This document shows positions 6,726-11,984 of a DNA stretch of 11,984 nucleotides, one piece after another. This stretch comes from Selenomonas sp. (GTDB lineage Bacteria > Bacillota_C > Negativicutes > Selenomonadales > Selenomonadaceae), in contig NZ_JAILKR010000048.1 of the NCBI RefSeq assembly GCF_024693525.1, positions 1-11,984 on the forward strand, given 5' to 3'. Position 1 is the first letter of the stretch. Every line of letters begins with the position of its first letter. The position numbers and the translations under genes are program-made. The notes under the pieces were generated by a model. It did no database searches, was not told the DNA's origin, and was given only the letters and a program-made list of their open reading frames with translations.

Positions 6726-9700
6726 TTATTTTACGGCAATCGTAAGCGACTCCCCATTAATGTTCCATTCTTTTTCTGTTCCTTCAAGGCTCCCATAGCA
6801 TACGGCATCAGCAAGCGTAATATCCTTAAGATACTGCTCGTTTTTCTTGACAATTGCTTCGAGCTTTTCGTTGCCGCTGAGGCTGACCGTGATATGATCG
6901 GTAACTTCAAAGCCATTTTCCTTGCGCATAGTCTGCACCTTGCTGATAACTTCGCGCACAAAGCCCTCTTCAAGCAGCTCTTCCGTAAGCGTCGTATCAA
7001 GCGCAATCGTCACACCGTTGTAACGCTGGCAGTTAAAGCCTTCTTTCTGGGCCATCGAAACCTCAACATCCTCCGGCGTCAGCGTAACTTCCCCGCTGGC
7101 AAGTGACAGCTTGAGCGTCCCCGTGCTGTCAAGCTCAGCCTTAGCCTGAGAGCCGTTGAGTTTTCCGAGGGCAGCCTTGATCTCGCCGATCTGCTTGCCG
7201 ACCTTCGGTCCGAGTACACGGAACTGCGGCTTGAAGCTATAGGAGAGGTATTCCTCCATGTCTTCCTTGAAGGTCACAGCCTTGACATTGAGCTCGTCTT
7301 CGACGATCTTCTTGAAGAACTCCGGCAGCTCGCGCTCTGCATGGACGAACATGTTGGCCACCGGCTGGCGGTTCTTGATGTTCGTCTCGTTGCGGGAGGC
7401 ACGGCCCAGGACGACGATCTCGAGTACGAGTTCCATGTTGGCCTCGAGCTCTTCATCGATCCAAGCCTCATTAGCCACCGGGAAATCAGCCAGATGCACG
7501 GACTCTGGTGCCTGCTTGTCGATGCTGCAAACGAGGTTGCGGTAGATGGACTCCGTGATGAACGGAACCATCGGTGCTGCCGTCTTGGCCGTCGTGACCA
7601 GCGCCGTCCAGAGCGTCATATAGGCATTGATCTTATCCTGCTCCATGCCCTTAGCCCAGAAACGGCTGCGGCTGCCGCGGACATACCAGTTGGAAAGCTG
7701 GTCGACAAAATCCTGCAGAGCCTTGGCGGCCTCGGTTACGCGGTAATTGGACAGGTCGTTGTCGACTTCCTTGACCATCGTGTTGAGGCGCGACAGTACC
7801 CACTTATCCATGACGCTGAGCTTATCGTAGTCCAGCGTGTATTTCGTTGCATCGAACTGGTCGATATTCGCATAGAGCACGAAGAAAGCATAGGTATTCC
7901 AGAGCGTGCCCATGAATTTGCGCTGGCCTTCCTGCACCGCATCATCATGGAAGCGGTTCGGCAGCCACGGAGCACTGTTCTCATAAAAATACCAGCGGAT
8001 GGCATCGGCACCATGCTGACGCAGTGCATCCATCGGATCGACGGCATTGCCCTTCGACTTGCTCATCTTGCGGCCATCCTTATCCTGGACATGGCCGAGC
8101 ACGATGACATTCTTGTACGGTGCCTTGTGGAACAGCAGCGTCGAGATAGCCATCAGCGAGTAGAACCAGCCGCGGGTCTGGTCAACAGCCTCAGAGATGA
8201 AGTCCGCCGGGAAGCGCTTCTCGAAGATGTCCTTGTTCTCGAACGGATAATGCCACTGGGCAAAGGGCATCGAACCCGAGTCGAACCAGCAGTCGATGAC
8301 CTCGGAGACGCGATGCATCTCCTTGCCGCACTGCGGGCATTTGATGGTTACCTTATCGATGAACGGACGATGGAGCTCGATTTCCTCGGGGCAGTTGTCC
8401 GACATGGACTTGAGCTCCTCGATGGAGCCGATCGTATGCTGATGGCCGCATTCGCACTCCCAGACCGGCAGCGGCGTACCCCAATAGCGGTTGCGGGACA
8501 GGCCCCAATCCTGTACATGCTCGAGCCAGTCGCCGAAACGGCCCTTACCGATGGATTTCGGGATCCAGTTGACCGTGTTGTTGTTAGCGACGAGTTCGTC
8601 TTTGACATCGGTCATCTTGATGAACCAGGTCGAACGCGCATAATAGAGCAGCGGCGTATCGCAGCGCCAGCAGTGCGGGTAGCTGTGCGTAAACTCTGGC
8701 GCCTTGAAGAGCAGGCCCTTCTTCTCCAAATCCTCGAGAATCATCGGATCTGCCTTCTTGACAAATACGCCAGCCCAATCCGTCTCTTCCGTAAGTTCCC
8801 CCTTGCCATTGACGAGGTTGACAAACGCGATATTGTACTTCTGGCAGACGCGGTTATCGTCTTCACCAAAGGCCGGAGCCAGATGAACGATACCCGTACC
8901 ATCTTCAGTCGTGACATAATCATCGCAGGTCACGATATGGGCCTTTTTGCCTGGCTGCTTGGCAACAGCTGCATTGGCAAACGGATAAAGCGGCTCATAC
9001 GCGCGGCCTTCAAGCTCCTGGCCCTTGAATTTTTCAAGGACTTCACGCTCACCCTCAACGCCTTCAAATACTTTTTCCACCAGCGCCTCGGCGAGGATGT
9101 AATCTTTGCCATTGACGCGCAGTTTCACATAGTCTACGGCCGGATTTACGCAGAGCGCAAGGTTCGACGGAAGCGTCCACGGCGTCGTCGTCCAGGCGAG
9201 GAAGAACGTGTTCTCCTCATCCTTTACCTTGAACGTAACCATCGCCGAACGCTCAGTGACATCTTTATAGCCTTGAGCTACTTCATGGCTCGACAGCGGG
9301 GTGCCGCAGCGCGGGCAGTACGGTACAACCTTATAGCCCTTATACAGGAGACCCTTGTTCCAGATTTCCTTGAGTGCCCACCACTCGGACTCAATGAAGT
9401 TGTTCTCGTAAGTGATATACGGATTATCCATATCCGCCCAGAAACCGACGACATCGGAAAATTCTTCCCACATGCCTTTGTACTTCCAAACCGACTCACG
9501 GCACTTTTTGATAAACGGTTCAATGCCATACTCTTCAATCTGCTCCTTGCCGTTGATGCCGACAGCCTTCTCAACTTCGAGCTCAACCGGCAGGCCATGC
9601 GTATCCCAACCAGCCTTGCGCAGGACTTTCTTGCCCTTCATGGACTGGAAACGCGGCAGCATGTCCTTGATGACGCGCGTCAGCACATGGCCGATATGCG

Positions 9701-9860
9701 GTTTGCCGTTAGCCGTCGGCGGGCCATCATAGAACGTAAACGTATCGCAGCCTTCACGCTGATCGATAGCTTTCTGGGCGATGTTGTTGTCTTTCCAGAA
9801 CTTCAGAACTTCCTGCTCGCGTTCCACGAAGTTCAGGTTTGTGTCTACCTTACTATACAA
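6726..9860 (-). CDS. ileS: Isoleucyl-tRNA synthetase, type 2 (eukaryote-like)
   Basis: Charges tRNA-Ile with isoleucine in the cytoplasm and edits mis-attached valine. The 1044 residues include the class I HIGH motif (HIGH, 55-58, in PPTANGKPHIGHVL) and KMSKS (598-602). The CP1 editing domain shows TTTPWTLPSN (224-233) and GTGIVHLAPAFGEDD (321-335). Cys pairs at 182/185, 397/400, 469/471 and 508/511 lie in CP1 and neighbouring insertions, some probably zinc sites. The length, the PYCPRCGTPLSSHEVAQGY segment and the long C-terminal part after the anticodon domain place it with type 2 IleRS rather than the roughly 930-residue bacterial type 1. The first codon is TTG, 8 bases after AGGAGG, with no ATG closer. 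It is controlled by an isoleucine T-box. The central part uses GC-richer codons than csoR or hpt. Confidence 0.97.
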   Translation of the reverse strand: MYSKVDTNLNFVEREQEVLKFWKDNNIAQKAIDQREGCDTFTFYDGPPTANGKPHIGHVLTRVIKDMLPRFQSMKGKKVLRKAGWDTHGLPVELEVEKAVGINGKEQIEEYGIEPFIKKCRESVWKYKGMWEEFSDVVGFWADMDNPYITYENNFIESEWWALKEIWNKGLLYKGYKVVPYCPRCGTPLSSHEVAQGYKDVTERSAMVTFKVKDEENTFFLAWTTTPWTLPSNLALCVNPAVDYVKLRVNGKDYILAEALVEKVFEGVEGEREVLEKFKGQELEGRAYEPLYPFANAAVAKQPGKKAHIVTCDDYVTTEDGTGIVHLAPAFGEDDNRVCQKYNIAFVNLVNGKGELTEETDWAGVFVKKADPMILEDLEKKGLLFKAPEFTHSYPHCWRCDTPLLYYARSTWFIKMTDVKDELVANNNTVNWIPKSIGKGRFGDWLEHVQDWGLSRNRYWGTPLPVWECECGHQHTIGSIEELKSMSDNCPEEIELHRPFIDKVTIKCPQCGKEMHRVSEVIDCWFDSGSMPFAQWHYPFENKDIFEKRFPADFISEAVDQTRGWFYSLMAISTLLFHKAPYKNVIVLGHVQDKDGRKMSKSKGNAVDPMDALRQHGADAIRWYFYENSAPWLPNRFHDDAVQEGQRKFMGTLWNTYAFFVLYANIDQFDATKYTLDYDKLSVMDKWVLSRLNTMVKEVDNDLSNYRVTEAAKALQDFVDQLSNWYVRGSRSRFWAKGMEQDKINAYMTLWTALVTTAKTAAPMVPFITESIYRNLVCSIDKQAPESVHLADFPVANEAWIDEELEANMELVLEIVVLGRASRNETNIKNRQPVANMFVHAERELPEFFKKIVEDELNVKAVTFKEDMEEYLSYSFKPQFRVLGPKVGKQIGEIKAALGKLNGSQAKAELDSTGTLKLSLASGEVTLTPEDVEVSMAQKEGFNCQRYNGVTIALDTTLTEELLEEGFVREVISKVQTMRKENGFEVTDHITVSLSGNEKLEAIVKKNEQYLKDITLADAVCYGSLEGTEKEWNINGESLTIAVK

Positions 9861-9868
9861 AGCGGATT

Positions 9869-9874
9869 CCTCCT
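9869..9874 (-). promoter_or_regulatory. Ribosome binding site that fixes the TTG start of ileS
   Basis: AGGAGG on the minus strand is 8 bases before TTG (9860-9858), the first codon of the sequence encoding YSKVDTNLNF. No in-frame ATG or GTG lies at a suitable distance, and the conserved IleRS N-terminus begins right after, so TTG is the likely start. Confidence 0.85.
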
Positions 9875-9881
9875 CACAATA

Positions 9882-9915
9882 GAAAAAGCCTGCATCCCAA
9901 AACAGGATGCAGGCT
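9882..9915 (-). terminator. Attenuator terminator of the ileS T-box
   Basis: An AGCCTGCATCC/GGATGCAGGCT stem of 11 pairs (9887-9915) with a 7-base loop is followed by TTTTTCT on the minus strand. The CATCCT in its 5' arm can pair instead with GTG and AGG around the T-box bulge. Confidence 0.92.
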
Positions 9916-10111
9916 GTAATACCTACACGAAAACCACCTATTTTTCACGTACCATCATACGCTATTCCGTAACGGGGAATACCGGCCCGGCCTACTCGTC
10001 ATCTTTCAGCCTGCTGCTCCGAAGTGATTTTCCGCTTTCCGTACTCGCTCCCGGCTCTCACCTGCCCCGGTTCGCTTTCGCTTTCGGTAAAAGCATACTC
10101 TCTTCATCGAC

Positions 10112-10126
10112 GCATTTACATGTTAA
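10112..10126. repeat. 15-base sequence shared with the leuA promoter region
   Basis: GCATTTACATGTTAA on the plus strand is identical to 5061-5075. Here it lies at the 5' end of the ileS leader and overlaps the 12-base perfect palindrome CATGTTAACATG (10119-10130). In leuA it is upstream of the -35. Both copies have the same orientation relative to their genes. Confidence 0.5.
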
Positions 10127-10134
10127 CATGACAT

Positions 10135-10163
10135 ATTTTACCATAGGCGCGCACATATTTCAA
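10135..10163 (-). promoter_or_regulatory. Promoter of the ileS T-box transcript
   Basis: TTGAAA (10163-10158), 17 bases, TAAAAT (10140-10135); each hexamer matches 5 of 6 consensus bases. Transcription should begin near 10128. It diverges from the lgt promoter, the two -35 boxes being about 43 bases apart. Confidence 0.85.
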
Positions 10164-10193
10164 ATGATATTTTCTCCAGTGGAATAAAAATAC

Positions 10194-10220
10194 TTCCCAT
10201 CGCCTTTGGCAAAATGGGAA
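10194..10220. repeat. Nested inverted repeat over the lgt -35 box
   Basis: TTCCCAT (10194-10200) and ATGGGAA (10214-10220) are perfect 7-base arms. Inside them GCC-TTT-GGC (10202-10210) forms a second inverted repeat. The lgt -35 TTGGCA (10206-10211) is inside the structure. It may be an operator. On the minus strand the hairpin is followed by a T-rich stretch, but no minus-strand gene lies upstream to need a terminator. Confidence 0.55.
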
Positions 10221-10235
10221 ATATGGCGGTATAAT
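10206..10235 (+). promoter_or_regulatory. Promoter of lgt
   Basis: TTGGCA (10206-10211, 5 of 6 consensus), an 18-base spacer, and a perfect TATAAT (10230-10235). The predicted start is near 10242, giving a short leader of about 30 bases before the lgt ATG. Confidence 0.85.
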
Positions 10236-10271
10236 GGATTGTGAATTTAAGATTTTTTCAGGAGGCTATTC

Positions 10272-11060
10272 ATGCATCAGTATTTGTTCTTTATTGGCGA
10301 TTTCCCCGTTCGCGCTTACGGACTAGTCTTGTCGCTTTCCATTATATTAGCTACGGGCGTCGGCTATTTCCTCGTAAAAAAAGAAGGCCGCGGGGAAGAG
10401 ACCTATCTGGTAGACCTTGGCATATATTGCGGCATTGCCGGCCTTATCGGTGCTAGACTATGGGATGTATTCTTCTTCGATTGGGATTATTACAGCCATC
10501 ACCTCACCGAATTATTTAACGTTTGGCAAGGTGGCATGGCCATCCAGGGCGGTATTTTTCTCGGCGTGTTGGCCGGTATTTTCTACTGCCGCCATCATAA
10601 GCTCGATACGGTCCGGCTCATGGATGTATTAGCCCCGGCTATCATCTTGGGACAGGCACTTGGTCGCTGTGCCAATCTCTTAAATGGCGATGCCTTTGGT
10701 GCACCTACCGGCGGATCCTTTGGAATCGTATATCCTGCCACTACTTTGGCCGCTCATACCTATGGTACCCAGCCCCTTTGGCCCGCTGAAATTTGGGAAG
10801 GGCAGCTCGATATGGTCATCTTTGCCTTGCTGTTGATGTTCCGCTGTACCAATCATGCCAAAGGACAGTGTTTCGCACTCTACGTCATGCTATATAGTTC
10901 AGCTCGATTCGGTTTGGAATTTCTACGTGGCGATTACGCAGAAAAAGTTTTGGCATTCATGACTAGTGCGCAAACCACCAGCTTCTTCGCCTTTACCATA
11001 GCGTTTCTCATCTTTCTGTATTTGGGATGGAGAAAAACCTCTTCCTCCCCAAATACTTGA
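10272..11060 (+). CDS. lgt: Prolipoprotein diacylglyceryl transferase
   Basis: Transfers diacylglycerol from phosphatidylglycerol to the lipobox Cys of prolipoproteins, the first step of lipoprotein maturation, in the cell membrane. The 262 residues carry about seven hydrophobic segments, the family's usual topology. Family motifs are visible: FPVRAYGLVLSL (11-22), GARLWDVFF (60-68), WQGGMAIQGG (85-94), the signature-like LGRCANLLNGDAFG (130-143) with the essential Arg at 132, and ARFGLEFLRGD (211-221) with the conserved C-terminal Arg. Where the E. coli enzyme has His103 (FHGG) this one has Gln92; Firmicutes vary here. The ATG lies 6 bases after AGGAGGC. The stop codon overlaps the -35 of the next gene's promoter, and no terminator separates them. 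It diverges from ileS. Confidence 0.96.
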   Translation: MHQYLFFIGDFPVRAYGLVLSLSIILATGVGYFLVKKEGRGEETYLVDLGIYCGIAGLIGARLWDVFFFDWDYYSHHLTELFNVWQGGMAIQGGIFLGVLAGIFYCRHHKLDTVRLMDVLAPAIILGQALGRCANLLNGDAFGAPTGGSFGIVYPATTLAAHTYGTQPLWPAEIWEGQLDMVIFALLLMFRCTNHAKGQCFALYVMLYSSARFGLEFLRGDYAEKVLAFMTSAQTTSFFAFTIAFLIFLYLGWRKTSSSPNT

Positions 11061-11086
11061 CGGTCATCGATACGATAAACTATAAT
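11057..11086 (+). promoter_or_regulatory. Promoter of the SpeD-like gene
   Basis: TTGACG (11057-11062, 5 of 6 consensus), 18 bases, and a perfect TATAAT (11081-11086). The -35 overlaps the lgt TGA stop codon. The predicted start is near 11093, about 35 bases before the GTG start codon, so the gene can be expressed independently of lgt. Confidence 0.8.
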
Positions 11087-11127
11087 ATAACTAAGTATGT
11101 ATTGACAAAAAAGGAGCGAAATTTATA

Positions 11128-11586
11128 GTGAAAATCTTAGCCCGTCATTTAACGGCCGATTTATTCAACTGCAAAAACAATAAACTTACTGATATAGAAC
11201 TCATCAAAACTACACTCGACGATGCCCTTGCTGACAACAATCTCAAGGTTATTGATTCGAAGATCCAACAACTAAGCGAAGACCATTATCTGCTTATTGC
11301 AATCCTTCCCGAGGGTCACATCACGCTTCATATCTATGCCGACCTTAAATATGTTGCCTTAGATATTTTCCTCTGCCAGGAAGATGCCGAGCCAGATAAA
11401 CTATCTAAAGAAATTCGCAACTTCTTTAAGCCGGATAAAACGAAAACTACTGTTTTGAAACGCGGCAATTTTGGCAACGCCAAAGACATTAAGCCAAAAG
11501 TCAAAACCAAAGTTGCTCCCCTGCGTAAGATTCACAACACGGGCGCCAAGGTCATCCGCATCCTAGCGAGAAGAAATCATCAATAA
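11128..11586 (+). CDS. SpeD-family protein lacking the pyruvoyl-forming serine (probable pseudoenzyme)
   Basis: A 152-residue homologue of bacterial S-adenosylmethionine decarboxylase (class 1b SpeD). Normal SpeD self-cleaves before a Ser to make a pyruvoyl cofactor and decarboxylates AdoMet for spermidine synthesis. Family features align without gaps to the Thermotoga maritima enzyme as I recall it: ARHLTADLFNC (5-15), PEGHITLH (61-68) and DIFLCQED (79-86), with His68 and Cys83 in place. Position 63, the processing Ser in ESH, is Gly (codon GGT), and there is no Ser nearby, so self-cleavage and decarboxylation should be impossible. After about residue 100 the tail is Lys/Arg-rich and longer than usual, ending in RILARRNHQ. 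The start is GTG with AGGAG about 11 bases upstream. It could be a regulator, a partner of an active SpeD, or a repurposed fold. No polyamine gene is adjacent. Confidence 0.85.
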   Translation: MKILARHLTADLFNCKNNKLTDIELIKTTLDDALADNNLKVIDSKIQQLSEDHYLLIAILPEGHITLHIYADLKYVALDIFLCQEDAEPDKLSKEIRNFFKPDKTKTTVLKRGNFGNAKDIKPKVKTKVAPLRKIHNTGAKVIRILARRNHQ

Positions 11587-11600
11587 GATATTTATGAAAA

Positions 11601-11637
11601 AACAGCTAACGCATTACGCGATAGCTGTTTTTATTTT
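11601..11637 (+). terminator. Terminator of the SpeD-like gene (probably bidirectional)
   Basis: An AACAGCTA/TAGCTGTT stem with inner CGC/GCG pairs (11601-11629) is followed by TTTTTTATTTT. The upstream GAAAAAAC gives a T-run on the minus strand too, so it can also stop transcripts arriving from the rRNA side. Confidence 0.88.
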
Positions 11638-11668
11638 ACGATTCCTGATATATATACAAAAAATATAC

Positions 11669-11692
11669 CAAAAAAGCGAGCCAAAAGCTCGC
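11669..11692 (-). terminator. Terminator of the rRNA operon
   Basis: A GCGAGC/GCTCGC stem with a 5-base loop (11676-11692) is followed on the minus strand by TTTTTT. It lies about 160 bases past the 23S 3' end and closes the rRNA transcript. Confidence 0.85.
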
Positions 11693-11852
11693 CTGATAAT
11701 CATTATGTCCACTCAAAACTATACAGAAGTTAAAATGTATCACGAACATTTCTTTTTAAAGGAAACTCACTCGCTCCACTTTCGTTTCGCTCGGAGTAAG
11801 CGACTCATACAAATCTGTGCGTCACTTCGTTCCTTCATCTTTGATTCGCTGC
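11693..11852 (-). other. Spacer downstream of 23S rRNA, without a 5S gene
   Basis: About 160 bases between the 23S 3' end and the terminator. No 5S rRNA signature (such as the CCTACTCTCCC complement near a 5S 5' half) and no tRNA were seen. It holds an imperfect hairpin near 11770-11806 (TCGCTTACTCC with GGAGCGAGTGA on the minus strand, one mismatch and two wobble pairs). It also holds a TTCTGTATAGTTTTGAGTGG segment of a kind I recall as common after rRNA genes in related bacteria. Confidence 0.6.
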
Positions 11853-11984
11853 TTAAGTTAAGCCCTCGACTTATTAGTATTGGTCCGCTGCATGCCTTAC
11901 GGCACTTCCACTCCCAACCTATCTACCTTGTCTTCTTCAAGGAGTCTTACTAGATTAACTCTATGAGATACTTCATCTCGAGAC
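11853..11984 (-). rRNA. 23S ribosomal RNA, 3' end (cut by window edge)
   Basis: The last 130 or so bases of 23S rRNA, the large-subunit RNA of the ribosome. On the minus strand the sequence ends with ACTAATAAGTCGAGGGCTTA, a slight variant of the conserved ACTAATAGGTCGAGGGCTT that closes bacterial 23S. It is preceded by CTAGTAAGACTCCTTGAAGA and GACAAGGTAGATAGG, which match the conserved 3' domain VI. The sarcin-ricin loop lies beyond the window. The exact 3' end is uncertain by a few bases. The gene converges on the SpeD-like gene. Confidence 0.95.

Larger units (their letters stand above)
9882..10128 (-). promoter_or_regulatory. T-box riboswitch, isoleucine specific (AUC specifier), controlling ileS
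   Basis: A tRNA-Ile-sensing leader of about 245 bases. Stem I opens with AAGAGAGTA, closed by TGCTTT pairing with AAAGCG. The 3' side of the specifier loop reads GAAAATCACTTC, giving ATC (Ile) at 10028-10026 followed by the usual A. The distal region has GGTGAGAGCCGG. A GACGAGTAGGCCGG element corresponds to the one in the leuA leader, and TATTCC/GGAATA forms a stem III-like hairpin. The T-box bulge is TGGTTTT (9936-9930): the tRNA-pairing TGGT is kept but the rest departs from the usual TGGNACC. Downstream is the attenuator terminator. The specifier fits the downstream gene. The specifier frame is one base longer than in the leuA leader, so AUC is the best but not the only reading. Confidence 0.92.

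Noticed and set aside
6426..7106. Plus-strand open frame of 226 codons opposite csoR and the end of ileS
   Set aside because: Covers two real genes and a terminator in antisense; no family features.
7341..10187. Very long open frame (948 codons) on the plus strand opposite ileS
   Set aside because: It is antisense to a certain IleRS gene and its T-box. Its composition looks like a mirror of ileS codon bias, it has no recognisable domain, and there is no ribosome binding site at its start.
10272..11060. Gln92 in Lgt in place of the E. coli His103, considered as loss of activity
   Set aside because: As I recall, Firmicutes Lgt proteins commonly differ at this position, and the essential Arg residues and the GR..N...N motif are intact.
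11102..11107. Perfect TTGACA before the SpeD-like gene
   Set aside because: The position 17 bases downstream falls on the start codon with no -10 box; it lies in the leader of the better promoter at 11057-11086.
11594..11953. Plus-strand open frame of 119 codons
   Set aside because: It begins inside the terminator of the SpeD-like gene and runs into the 23S rRNA gene in antisense; no family is recognisable.

Overview
The window looks like chromosomal housekeeping DNA from a low-to-mid-GC Firmicute, most likely a member of the Negativicutes (Selenomonas-like). The basis is two tRNA-sensing T-box leaders, strong AGGAGG ribosome binding sites, sigma-A type promoters, a His-rich CsoR-type regulator and a eukaryote-like (type 2) isoleucyl-tRNA synthetase. 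The genus is inference from protein style, not a database match. No mobile element, CRISPR array or phage gene was seen.

Layout. Minus strand from the left: the start of a secreted protein of unknown function (1-253); a tight operon of alpha/beta hydrolase, D-aminoacyl-tRNA deacylase (dtd) and M29 metallo-aminopeptidase, read from a TGTTATAAT promoter near 3040; leuA (2-isopropylmalate synthase) behind a leucine T-box with a CUC specifier; a hotdog acyl-CoA thioesterase; a CsoR-family metal sensor followed by a lone Hpt phosphotransfer domain; and ileS (type 2 IleRS) behind an isoleucine T-box with an AUC specifier and a TTG start. Plus strand from about 10.2 kb: lgt (prolipoprotein diacylglyceryl transferase), then a SpeD-family (AdoMet decarboxylase-like) gene with its own promoter. 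The right edge is the 3' end of a 23S rRNA gene on the minus strand, converging on the SpeD-like gene with a terminator for each direction between them.

How they work together. LeuA and IleRS are both tuned by tRNA charging, so branched-chain amino-acid supply and use respond to uncharged tRNA-Leu and tRNA-Ile. Dtd and the aminopeptidase are protein quality-control and peptide-salvage functions. CsoR with Hpt is an unexplained pairing of a metal sensor and a phosphorelay part.

The most unusual item is the SpeD-like protein at 11128-11586. It keeps the family scaffold, including His68 and Cys83, but has Gly at position 63, where the family has the Ser that self-cleaves to form the pyruvoyl cofactor. 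It also carries a long basic C-terminal tail. It is probably a pseudoenzyme or a repurposed SpeD fold. Secondary items are the absence of a 5S gene after the 23S gene, a 15-base sequence shared by the two T-box promoter regions, and a nested inverted repeat over the lgt -35 box.
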